This document shows positions 13,812 to 21,567 of a DNA stretch of 25,126 nt, in pieces. Below the pieces are notes generated by a model. That model was not told where the DNA came from and did not search any database. It saw nothing but the letters and a program-made list of their open reading frames with translations. The DNA is from Caryophanales bacterium UBA3668. GTDB taxonomy: Bacteria; Bacillota_I; Bacilli_A; RFN20; CAG-826. The translations under genes and the position numbers were made by a program. Each line of letters begins with the position of its first letter. Within the stretch, counting starts at the first letter, position 1. Location: the NCBI GenBank assembly GCA_002373085.1, contig DFJP01000115.1:1-25126 (forward strand). Reading direction: 5' to 3'.

Positions 13812-15020
13812 ATGGGATTAAGATCAATCAAAGAAATATTTATTATCGGACATGGTCCTTCTTCTTCACATACGATGGGACCACATTTTGCGTGTGAATA
13901 TATTCTTAAAAAATACCAAGATATCACTAAAGTGGTTGTCACTTTATATGGCTCTTTAGCGTTAACTGGAAAAGGTCACTTAACCGATTACATTATCGAT
14001 ATGACCTTAAAAGGGATTGATCACGAAATCATTTTTGATGAAAAAACACATACTAGACATCCAAACACCATGAAGTTTGATGTGACCACTAAAAAATCAA
14101 GATACATTGAAAATGTTATCTCTATTGGAGGAGGTTCTATTCTCCACGCCGATAATATCGATAGTAAAGCAGTAGGAGAAATATATCCTCATCAATATAT
14201 GACAGATATCATGAATTACTGCTTAGAACACAAAATCTCTTTATATGATTATGTCTCAATGCACGAAGACAAAGATATCAAAGAATACTTTAAAAAAGTA
14301 TTAAAAGTCATGGAGGCCGCTAAAGAGAGAGGATTAAAAGCAGAAGGATATCTTCCAGGTTCTTTAAAAGTTAGAAGAAAAGCTAAAGAAATGTATGAAG
14401 CAATGAATAACGGATCTGAAGGTATTAAAGGTAATGCCATGAAAGCAGCAGTAGCAGCCTACGCAGTTGCTGAAGAAAACGCTAGTGGAGGTATTATTTG
14501 TACCGCTCCTACATGTGGCAGTGCTGGAGTTATTCCAGGATGTATCGAATATCTTAGAAGCGCTAATCTATCAGATGAAAAAATCATCGAAGGACTTATG
14601 GTTGCTGGTTTATTTGGTATAGTTTGCAAGATGAATGCTTCCGTTAGTGGAGCTGAAGCAGGCTGCCAAGCTGAAATTGGAGTAGCGTGCTCTATGGGAG
14701 CAGCTTTAATTGCCTATTGCTTTGATAAATCAACCGTGGATATTGTTCAATCCGCAGAGATTGCTTTAGAGCATTCTTTAGGCTTAACTTGCGACCCAGT
14801 TAAAGGTTATGTACAAATTCCTTGTATAGAAAGATGCGCTTTATTTGCAATTAAAGCGATAAACGCTGTAAAATTAGCAGTCATCATTCCTGATGATGAC
14901 ATTCATGTCAGCTATGATGATTCAGTAAAGACCATGTATAAGACTGGTCTAGATATGAACGCTAAATATAAAGAAACGTCTCTTGGCGGTTTAGCGGAAA
15001 TTATCAGTGGTGAAAAATAG
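13812..15020 (+). CDS. sdaA: L-serine dehydratase, iron-sulfur type, single chain
   Basis: Deaminates L-serine to pyruvate and ammonia, feeding fermentation. The 402-residue chain joins the beta domain (GPSSSHTMGPHFACEY near the start, GSLALTGKGHLTD) and the alpha domain, as in single-polypeptide SdaA enzymes. Iron-sulfur ligands are expected among the Cys residues of CTAPTCGSAG, GLTCDPVKGYVQIPC and ERC. The start at 13812 has TGGAGAA nine bases upstream; the ATG at 13797 overlaps that site. It follows cysE by 47 bases across a weak hairpin and is followed by the M18 aminopeptidase 12 bases on, so amino-acid catabolism genes are grouped. Confidence 0.93.
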   Translation: MGLRSIKEIFIIGHGPSSSHTMGPHFACEYILKKYQDITKVVVTLYGSLALTGKGHLTDYIIDMTLKGIDHEIIFDEKTHTRHPNTMKFDVTTKKSRYIENVISIGGGSILHADNIDSKAVGEIYPHQYMTDIMNYCLEHKISLYDYVSMHEDKDIKEYFKKVLKVMEAAKERGLKAEGYLPGSLKVRRKAKEMYEAMNNGSEGIKGNAMKAAVAAYAVAEENASGGIICTAPTCGSAGVIPGCIEYLRSANLSDEKIIEGLMVAGLFGIVCKMNASVSGAEAGCQAEIGVACSMGAALIAYCFDKSTVDIVQSAEIALEHSLGLTCDPVKGYVQIPCIERCALFAIKAINAVKLAVIIPDDDIHVSYDDSVKTMYKTGLDMNAKYKETSLGGLAEIISGEK

Positions 15021-15032
15021 GAGGATTAATAT

Positions 15033-16403
15033 ATGTATCGTAAAAATGCTTGGAAAAAATACGATGCCACTCTTGAAAAAGAAGTGATGAATTTTGCGGA
15101 AGGATATAAAGAATTCCTTTCAGCAAGCAAAACAGAAAGACTCGCTGTTAAAGAAGCAGTCAAAAGACTCGAGGCAAAAGGTTTCAAAAATATTGATACC
15201 TTAAAGAAAGTTGCTCCAGGAGATAAAGTTTACTTTATCAACAGAAACAAGAATGTCTGTGCCTTTGTTATCGGTGAAAAGAAAATCGCTGAAGGCTTAA
15301 GAATCTTAGGAGCACATATCGATTCCCCAAGAATGGATTTAAAAGAACACCCATTCTACGAGAAAAATGAATTCGCTTTAGCGGACACTCATTATTATGG
15401 TGGAATTAAGAAATATCAATGGGTTACTATCCCATTAGCCTTACATGGAGTAATTTGTCTTAAAAATGGTAAGACAGTTGAACTTCATGTTGGTGAAGAT
15501 GAGAATGATCCAGTTGTTGGTATTTCTGATTTACTTATTCACTTATCCGCTGATCAATTAACTAAACCAGCAGCGAAAGTCATTGAAGGTGAAAACCTTG
15601 ATGTCACAATTGGTAATAGACCACTTGAAGGAGAAGAAAAGAACGCCACTAAGGCATACGTCTTAAAACTTCTTAAAGACAAATATGGTGTTGAAGAAGA
15701 AGATTTTGTCTCTGCTGAAATTGAAGTTGTTCCAGCTGGAAAAGCTAGAGACTATGGTCTAGACCGTTCAATGGTAGCAGGCTATGGACACGATGATAGA
15801 GTGTGTGCCTATACTTCACTTATGGCCCTTCTTGATGTCAATAAACCAGAATATACTTCTTGCTGCATCTTAGTTGATAAAGAAGAAATCGGTTCAGTTG
15901 GCGCCACCGGTGCTCAATCACGTTTCTTTGAAAACGCGATTGCTAAATTAATCGAACTCTCTGGAGAAAGTGATGCTCTATGGAAAGCTAGACTCACCAT
16001 GGAAAATTCTAAAATGCTTTCTAGTGATGTCTCTGCGGGGTTTGATCCACTTTTCCCAAGTGTTTCTGATCCAAATAACGCTGCTTACTTCGCTTATGGT
16101 CTTGTATTTAATAAATACACTGGTAGCAGAGGTAAGAGTGGTTCTAACGATGCTAACCCAGAATATTATGCTTGGATTAGAAAAGTTATGGATGACGCTA
16201 ATGTTAACTGGCAAAACGCTGAACTTGGTAAAGTTGACCAAGGTGGCGGAGGAACAATTGCCTATATCTTAGGTAATTACAATATGAATGTTATTGACGC
16301 TGGTTTACCAGTCTTCAATATGCATGCTCCAATGGAAATTGTTTCTAAAGCCGATTTATTTGAAGCATATAAAGGATATGTTGCTTTCTTAACAAGCAAA
16401 TAA
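15033..16403 (+). CDS. M18 family aminopeptidase
   Basis: A 456-residue dinuclear zinc aminopeptidase that trims N-terminal residues (often acidic or hydrophobic) from peptides in the cytoplasm. Metal and catalytic motifs: GAHIDSPR (His95, Asp97), YGHDDRVCAY, DKEEIGSVGATGAQS, and the late NMHAPMEIVSK His. Length and order match bacterial M18 enzymes (aminopeptidase I/ApeA type). AGGAGG lies before the ATG, partly overlapping the end of the serine dehydratase gene, so the two are probably one operon. Its products could feed the serine dehydratase. Confidence 0.95.
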   Translation: MYRKNAWKKYDATLEKEVMNFAEGYKEFLSASKTERLAVKEAVKRLEAKGFKNIDTLKKVAPGDKVYFINRNKNVCAFVIGEKKIAEGLRILGAHIDSPRMDLKEHPFYEKNEFALADTHYYGGIKKYQWVTIPLALHGVICLKNGKTVELHVGEDENDPVVGISDLLIHLSADQLTKPAAKVIEGENLDVTIGNRPLEGEEKNATKAYVLKLLKDKYGVEEEDFVSAEIEVVPAGKARDYGLDRSMVAGYGHDDRVCAYTSLMALLDVNKPEYTSCCILVDKEEIGSVGATGAQSRFFENAIAKLIELSGESDALWKARLTMENSKMLSSDVSAGFDPLFPSVSDPNNAAYFAYGLVFNKYTGSRGKSGSNDANPEYYAWIRKVMDDANVNWQNAELGKVDQGGGGTIAYILGNYNMNVIDAGLPVFNMHAPMEIVSKADLFEAYKGYVAFLTSK

Positions 16404-16407
16404 TTCG

Positions 16408-16923
16408 ATGAAATTACTTTATTCCTTAAAGGATAATCAATTCCCTGACAATGGTTATAACCACACAAGGTCCATTGTCAGGGCTATTGTTTATAACGAT
16501 AATAACGAGATTGCTCTTAACTACGTTCTTAGCGATGACAAGTTTGGTCATCGTGATTATTTTGAAACTCCTGGAGGAGGAGTAGAAAAAGGAGAAACTC
16601 TTATCGAGGCTCTTAAAAGAGAACTAAAAGAAGAAGTTGGAGCGGAAATCGATCAAATTGTAGAAATCGGTCGAGTAGTGGATTTCTATAATCTTATCTA
16701 TCGTAGAAACAATAACCATTACTATATGTGTCATGTAACTTCACTTCATGAAAAGCACTTAACTGATAAAGAGATTGAATTAAATATTCAACTCAAGTGG
16801 ATGAGCATAGATGAAGCGATTAAAAATTACGAAGGCACGAAAAGAACAAAAATCAGTTCGCTAGTAATCGATAGGGAGTTACCAATCTTAAAGATTGCTA
16901 AAGAAATGATGAATCATAAATAG
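16408..16923 (+). CDS. NUDIX hydrolase
   Basis: A 171-residue pyrophosphohydrolase acting on a nucleoside diphosphate linked to another group; the exact substrate is unknown. The Nudix box is complete from Gly57 to Ala79: Gly57, Glu63, Arg71-Glu72-Leu73, Glu75-Glu76 and Gly78 fit GX5EX7REUXEEXGU. It begins four bases after the aminopeptidase stop with no ribosome site of its own, so translation is probably coupled. The C-terminal part has no recognisable second domain. No terminator is obvious before tRNA-His. Confidence 0.92.
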   Translation: MKLLYSLKDNQFPDNGYNHTRSIVRAIVYNDNNEIALNYVLSDDKFGHRDYFETPGGGVEKGETLIEALKRELKEEVGAEIDQIVEIGRVVDFYNLIYRRNNNHYYMCHVTSLHEKHLTDKEIELNIQLKWMSIDEAIKNYEGTKRTKISSLVIDRELPILKIAKEMMNHK

Positions 16924-16990
16924 GATATAATTGTTATTATATTTCTCTTTACAAACAGGAGATATTTATATAAACTATCTCTTGCGATTT

Positions 16991-17067
16991 GGCGAACGTG
17001 GTGAAGTGGTTAACACATCTGGCTGTGAACCAGACACTCGTGAGTTCGATTCTCATCGTTCGCCCCA
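16991..17067 (+). tRNA. tRNA-His (anticodon GTG)
   Basis: G-1 followed by acceptor GCGAACG pairing with CGTTCGC, discriminator C and encoded CCA. Anticodon stem TCTGG/CCAGA encloses CTGTGAA (anticodon GTG). The extra G-1 opposite C73 is diagnostic for tRNA-His. A TATAAA box at 16969-16974 lies about 17 bases upstream. Confidence 0.97.
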
Positions 17068-17079
17068 TTCTGTTTGAAA

Positions 17080-17108
17080 ATGCTCCTGAAATAAAAGGAG
17101 CTTTTTTA
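17080..17108 (+). terminator. Rho-independent terminator after tRNA-His
   Basis: GCTCCT (17082-17087) with AGGAGC (17096-17101), eight-base loop, then six T. Confidence 0.88.
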
Positions 17109-17120
17109 TTGTTCTTGTTC

Positions 17121-17180
17121 AAATCTAACTGCATACTTTTACGAAAAAATATGCAATTAAAATTGACACACATTTATCGC
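17121..17180 (+). repeat. 60-bp direct repeat, left copy (before Fic gene)
   Basis: Matches 18231-18290 at 56 of 60 positions with no gaps. It holds an inverted pair TGCATA (17130-17135)/TATGCA (17150-17155) and the TTGACA -35 box of the Fic promoter. Confidence 0.95.
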
Positions 17181-17191
17181 TATATTATAAT
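17163..17191 (+). promoter_or_regulatory. Consensus promoter of the Fic gene (leaderless)
   Basis: TTGACA (17163-17168), exactly 17 bases, TATAAT (17186-17191). Six bases later comes the ATG, so the predicted +1 is the A of the start codon. Confidence 0.85.
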
Positions 17192-17197
17192 ATAGTC

Positions 17198-18238
17198 ATG
17201 AAATTAATTAATTTAAAAGAAACTGTCCTAAACTTAAATGACCCTTTTATTATTTCTATGCTTCAAGCTGTAGAAATGAATAGGGGACGAACTTTTAATT
17301 TACCAACAAAAGTAAAGTTAAATAGACTTCATGATTTAAACAAAAGAAGAAGTGTTACTTCTAGTAACGAGATTGAAGGAATTAAAATTGACAAAATTCG
17401 AGAAGAGGACATCTTACTTAAGCATATGGATCCTGAAACAAAGGAAGAATATCTTCTGTTTGGGTATAACAAAGCTTTAGAGAATGTTTTCCAAGTTTAT
17501 AAATATCAATCTTTGTCTGAATCTTATATTAAAGATTTACATTATTACCTTTACGAATCCTTAACTCCTGATTTTGGTGGGAAATATAAAACAGAACAAA
17601 ATTACATACGTGAATTTGATAAGAACAATAATTTAGTCAGGACAGTTTTTATTCCATCAAAACCTGAAGATGTCGATGGTTTAATGAGCAATTTAGTTTA
17701 TCAATTTAACGAATGTATGAAAGATATAGAATGCAATAAATTGCTAACTATTTTTGCTTTCATTCTAGATTTTTTGTGCATCCATCCTTTCTACGATGGT
17801 AATGGTCGTGTATCCCGCTTATTAACAACATTTTTACTTTTGAAATATGGCTATGAGTTAGACCAATATTATTCTTTTAGTTATGTTATATTGAATAACA
17901 TCGATAAATATTATGAGTCTTTAGAAAAATCCTCAATTGGGTGGCACGAAGAAAAAAATGACTATGGTTTCTTTGTTCATTTTATGCTTGAATGCCTTAA
18001 AGAAGGTTATTCAAAACTAGCGTATATCCTTGAAGTAAATTCTATGGACAGTGTTGCAAATGAAAAAGTGTTGAGAGTTATAAATGATTGTAAAACCCCA
18101 ATTACCAAAGGTGGTATTGAAGAAATACTTGTTAATCTATCAAGGACTACGATTGAGAAATCACTAGGTGAACTTGTTGGTTCAAAGCGTATTCAAATGA
18201 TTCAAAAAGGCAAATACACTAAATATTATAAAATCTAA
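17198..18238 (+). CDS. Class II Fic-domain protein (probable AMP-transferase)
   Basis: A 346-residue Fic protein expected to transfer AMP from ATP to a hydroxyl of a target protein. The catalytic motif HPFYDGNGR is complete at residues 196-204 (catalytic His196). An N-terminal inhibitory motif S/TxxxEG is present as Ser56-Glu60-Gly61 in SSNEIEG, so autoinhibition by the chain itself (class II) is expected and no separate antitoxin is needed. The last about 60 residues look like a winged-helix DNA-binding domain (TPITKGGIEEIL onward). There is no ribosome site; the promoter places +1 at the ATG. It sits alone between 60-bp direct repeats next to tRNA-His, which suggests an acquired cassette. 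Confidence 0.93.
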   Translation: MKLINLKETVLNLNDPFIISMLQAVEMNRGRTFNLPTKVKLNRLHDLNKRRSVTSSNEIEGIKIDKIREEDILLKHMDPETKEEYLLFGYNKALENVFQVYKYQSLSESYIKDLHYYLYESLTPDFGGKYKTEQNYIREFDKNNNLVRTVFIPSKPEDVDGLMSNLVYQFNECMKDIECNKLLTIFAFILDFLCIHPFYDGNGRVSRLLTTFLLLKYGYELDQYYSFSYVILNNIDKYYESLEKSSIGWHEEKNDYGFFVHFMLECLKEGYSKLAYILEVNSMDSVANEKVLRVINDCKTPITKGGIEEILVNLSRTTIEKSLGELVGSKRIQMIQKGKYTKYYKI

Positions 18239-18290
18239 CTGCATACTTATGCGCAAAAATATGCAATTAAAATTGATACACATTTATCGC
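18231..18290 (+). repeat. 60-bp direct repeat, right copy (overlaps Fic stop)
   Basis: Starts eight bases before the end of the Fic gene and supplies its stop codon. It differs from the left copy at four bases, one changing TTGACA to TTGATA. The spacing between copies is 1110 bases. No -10 box follows this copy. Confidence 0.95.
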
Positions 18291-18496
18291 CTACACTAGA
18301 GAAGAAGAGTGAAATTTCCCCCAAAATTTCGCCCAATCGGTTTGCTTATCCAAAAATGGTTATTACTAGAATCAAACATCCAGAGAGTCAATATGAAGGC
18401 ATCAGAATCATTGATATCGGTGAATGGCTAGAAAAACAATAAAAAATTGATCTTTATAATGATCAGCCATACATTGGTCGTGTAGGCAAAAGATAA
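18291..18496 (+). pseudogene. Coding remnant after the right repeat
   Basis: One frame reads as protein-like sequence from the repeat boundary: PTLEKKSEISPKISPNRF, then YPKMVITRIKHPE and EGIRIIDIGEWLEKQ, a TAA at 18440-18442, then KIDLYNDQPYIGRVGKR and TAA at 18494-18496. No start codon with a ribosome site is present. It looks like the 3' end of a lost gene joined to the repeat by deletion, with an internal stop. I do not recognise the family. Confidence 0.45.
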
Positions 18497-18506
18497 ACAG
18501 CAAAAT

Positions 18507-18535
18507 ATGGCAGTTACAAAACTGCCTTTTTTATT
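18507..18535 (+). terminator. Rho-independent terminator after the remnant
   Basis: GGCAGTT (18509-18515) with AACTGCC (18520-18526), loop ACAA, then six T. The 200 bases that follow hold no gene that I can see. Confidence 0.92.
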
Positions 18536-18625
18536 TAAAATATTTATTAAGGATTAAAGGAAAATAGAATTAACCAATTCCCTTCCTAAATATCACTAAG
18601 AAACATCAAGCTTAATAAAGAAATA

Positions 18626-18655
18626 GACTCCATTAATAATAATGGAGCTTTTTTG
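18626..18655 (+). terminator. Second hairpin terminator upstream of the surface-protein gene
   Basis: CTCCATTA (18628-18635) with TAATGGAG (18640-18647), loop ATAA, then CTTTTTT. It may insulate the next gene from read-through. Confidence 0.85.
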
Positions 18656-18729
18656 TTTGTGTGGCACTTTTGTTGCACATGTGGTTGTAAATTAATATCG
18701 CATCTAACTATATACGTTGGGAGGACAGT

Positions 18730-21501
18730 ATGAAAAACAAGTTTTATAGTATATTAGCATTAGGAGTTGCATGTTTGTTTAGTATAGGTGGAGCGGCTAT
18801 GGTAGGGACTAACGCTTCAAAAGAAGGAAAATATTTAGAAGTTCACGCTGATGATCATTCTCATAACGGGACAACTTTTAGCGAATGGACTAGCAATAAC
18901 TCCTTACCAAGTAGTGGAAGCTATTATTTAACTAACGATGTAACTATTTCTTCCACTTGGCAACCGTCAAATGGCACAAAGCTATGTTTAAATGGTCACG
19001 GTATTATAATGACGGGCACGGGAAACGCTATTCAAGTTCCCGCCGCTGGAAGTTTATATATCTATGATTGTAATAAAACCACAACTCATAAATATAAAAT
19101 TGATGAAACAGGACTAGCAACTGTTAATGATGCATATGAAAGTGATTATGAAATTTTTTCAGGTGGTTATATTACTGGTGCTAAAGGTGTAAGCACTGGA
19201 GGAGCTATCTATCTCCCTGGTGGTTCTAGCAAAGGCAATACAACGAGATTATACATGTATGGCGGAACTATTATTGGTAATAAGACAACTGGAAATGGTG
19301 CTGCGATAAATTACACCTATAAAAAGAACATGAATAGTGAAATGGATATTCGTGATACAGTAATTACAGGCAATGTTGCTGATGGTAATTCTGGCGGTAT
19401 TTTCCACCACGCCAATAACAGATCATTAACTTTAGTTAATACCAAGATCTATAAAAATGTTGCAGCATCTAGACCAGCGGGTTTATGTGAACAGGCGCAA
19501 CTAAACGTTCAAGGTGATACATACATTTATGAAAATAGATTAAAAGATGGAAGTCCATCCGATATTTCTATCAATCATAGTGGCCAAACAGATACATTTA
19601 ATATCACAGGTGAACTTAGTCAAAACGCTAAGTTTGGACTTGACGATATTCGTAGATCGACTATTTATAATTATTTCTCATATAATAACGGCATTCCAAA
19701 TGAAGTATTCGTCTCCAATAGCAATAAGCTTGTTAGAAGAGATGGAAACAACGTTGTTTATAATAACGTTACTCCAACAGGATATAGTGGTGATTATGAT
19801 GGTCAGCCACATTCCATTTCTCTTGCGCTTCAAGATGATACTATTGACCATACAATAAAATATGGCCTTACCGAAGGAACATATGATTTGGATACAAATC
19901 CAGAATTCACTCTTCCTGGTGATTATACCGTCTATTACCAAGTCACTATGGGGCTTAATACTCATAGAGGCTCAAGCAAAGTGACAATCAATGCCTTGCC
20001 TGTTGATTACACCGCTCCAACAGCAAAAACTGATTTACATTATACAGGTGAAACCCAAGCATTAGTGAATGCTGGATCTGCAACTAACGGGACCATGCAT
20101 TATAAGGTTGATGATGGAGACTGGAGCACCGATGTAGCATCAGCTATTTCTACAGGTACTTATACAGTATCCTATAAAGTTGTGGGTGATGCTGGTTATG
20201 AAAGTACTGACCCAGCCTCTTTCCAAGTGACTATTTCTCCAAATGATAAATCAGCTTTAGTTGATAAGATTTTAGAAAAGAAGGATTATTATGATTCAAT
20301 CAAAAATCAATATCCTGGAGTGGCAAGTGTTCTAGATGATGCAATTAAAGAGGCGGAAGCAGTGAGAGATGATGACAACAAAACAGTTCAAGAAATCGCT
20401 GATGCTGTAACTGCCTTAGATAATGCGGTCACAGATACTGAGAATACTATTCTTAAAGTGAATGAAATAATTGAAAAGATAAATTCTATCGGCGAAGTTA
20501 CTCTTGAAAAAGAAGAATTGATAACTGCTGCTAGAACAGCTTATGATTCATTAAGTGATAAAGTTAAACCAGATGTTACAAACTATAATGTTCTCGAAGA
20601 TTCAGAAGAAGCGTTGCAACAGATTAAGGATCAAATAGAGGCAGATAAAGTTAAAGCTCTTATTAATGAAATCGGAAAAGTGGAGTACACTCCAGAATGC
20701 AAAGGTAAGATTGATGAGGCTAGAGCAGCGTACGATAAATTAACTGATGCTCAAAAAGAATTAGTTACTAACAAGGATGTTTTATTTGAAGATATTGAAC
20801 AATATGATCTTCTTGCCCACCAACCAACTGTTGAAGATAACGGTGTGAAAGTTGAAGGCAAAGATGGTGAATTAATCCCTGTTAATGTCACTGTCAAAGT
20901 GGAAGTCAAAACTTCTGTGCAAGCTCAAGAAGGCACGACTGAATATAGAAACATTCAAGAAGCCCTAGGAAATGATCAAAAGATCGCGAGTGTTTATGAC
21001 ATCAAACTCGTGAGAACTGTTGGTGGAGTTGAAACAGTGATTCAACCATCCGATATCAAGCAAGGAATGATTATTATCGTTGAGATTACTCTTCCTGATG
21101 GCTTAAATGTTGAAGAGCTAAAAGTTCTTCACATTCATAGTGAAAACGATATTTCTTTTATTGAAAACTACAAAATCACTGGTAATGTCTTGTCTTTTGA
21201 AACGGATAGATTAAGCGAAGTTGCCTTTGTGGTTCCGTTTACAGCTCCTCAAAGTGGCTTACCAGGTTGGGCAATTGCCTTAATTGTTATTGGTGGTTTA
21301 ATTATCTTGTGTGGAGTCTGCTACTGTTTAGGATTCTTCCTCTTCAATAAATGGATTAAAGAAGGCGATAAAGCAATTAGATCTTTACCATTCGCTTTTG
21401 GCAAAAAAGAAGGCAAATCCAGATTAATGATTATGCCATTCAAATTTGTCTATCGTGACAGTAATGAAATCTATAAAACAAAAGAAGAAGCTCTTAGATA
21501 A
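18730..21501 (+). CDS. Large cell-surface protein: beta-helix, Ig-like and FIVAR-type helical repeats, TM anchor
   Basis: A 923-residue exported protein, probably an adhesin or host-glycan-facing surface protein. GGGAGGACAGT precedes the ATG. Residues 1-30 are a signal peptide. About 50-330 form a Gly/Asn-rich right-handed beta-helix (repeats such as GGYITGAKG, YGGTIIGNKTTGNGAAI, RDTVITGNVADGNSGG). Two MBG-like beta modules follow, from YSGDYDGQPHS (about 350) and YTGETQALV (about 437). A FIVAR-like helical repeat covers about 508-570, and two related three-helix repeats start near 576 and 639. A beta domain precedes one membrane helix (about 845-867) and a roughly 56-residue basic cytoplasmic tail. 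There is no LPXTG sortase signal, so the anchor is the membrane helix. Confidence 0.9.
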   Translation: MKNKFYSILALGVACLFSIGGAAMVGTNASKEGKYLEVHADDHSHNGTTFSEWTSNNSLPSSGSYYLTNDVTISSTWQPSNGTKLCLNGHGIIMTGTGNAIQVPAAGSLYIYDCNKTTTHKYKIDETGLATVNDAYESDYEIFSGGYITGAKGVSTGGAIYLPGGSSKGNTTRLYMYGGTIIGNKTTGNGAAINYTYKKNMNSEMDIRDTVITGNVADGNSGGIFHHANNRSLTLVNTKIYKNVAASRPAGLCEQAQLNVQGDTYIYENRLKDGSPSDISINHSGQTDTFNITGELSQNAKFGLDDIRRSTIYNYFSYNNGIPNEVFVSNSNKLVRRDGNNVVYNNVTPTGYSGDYDGQPHSISLALQDDTIDHTIKYGLTEGTYDLDTNPEFTLPGDYTVYYQVTMGLNTHRGSSKVTINALPVDYTAPTAKTDLHYTGETQALVNAGSATNGTMHYKVDDGDWSTDVASAISTGTYTVSYKVVGDAGYESTDPASFQVTISPNDKSALVDKILEKKDYYDSIKNQYPGVASVLDDAIKEAEAVRDDDNKTVQEIADAVTALDNAVTDTENTILKVNEIIEKINSIGEVTLEKEELITAARTAYDSLSDKVKPDVTNYNVLEDSEEALQQIKDQIEADKVKALINEIGKVEYTPECKGKIDEARAAYDKLTDAQKELVTNKDVLFEDIEQYDLLAHQPTVEDNGVKVEGKDGELIPVNVTVKVEVKTSVQAQEGTTEYRNIQEALGNDQKIASVYDIKLVRTVGGVETVIQPSDIKQGMIIIVEITLPDGLNVEELKVLHIHSENDISFIENYKITGNVLSFETDRLSEVAFVVPFTAPQSGLPGWAIALIVIGGLIILCGVCYCLGFFLFNKWIKEGDKAIRSLPFAFGKKEGKSRLMIMPFKFVYRDSNEIYKTKEEALR

Positions 21502-21520
21502 TATTATATTATTTAAATAA

Positions 21521-21560
21521 AAAAAGACGTCCATAGGTAATCTTGCGGACGTTTTTCTTT
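21521..21560. terminator. Bidirectional terminator between convergent genes
   Basis: ACGTCC (21527-21532) with GGACGT (21547-21552), loop of 14 bases, flanked by an A-run on the left and T's on the right. Confidence 0.8.
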
Positions 21561-21567
21561 AGCTTAA

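Noticed and set aside
15970..16272. Open frames on both strands inside the M18 aminopeptidase gene
   Set aside because: The aminopeptidase frame carries the catalytic motifs throughout.
1333..17058. An identical string of about 18 bases in two places on opposite strands (near 1333-1350 and 17041-17058)
   Set aside because: It is the T-arm shared by tRNA-Leu and tRNA-His, normal tRNA conservation, not a mobile repeat.
16949..17173. Minus-strand open frame of 74 codons
   Set aside because: It runs through tRNA-His and its terminator and has no ribosome site.
16991..18540. Integration of a phage or island at the tRNA-His 3' end
   Set aside because: No copy of the tRNA 3' end (CGTTCGCCCCA) appears downstream, and no integrase gene is present.
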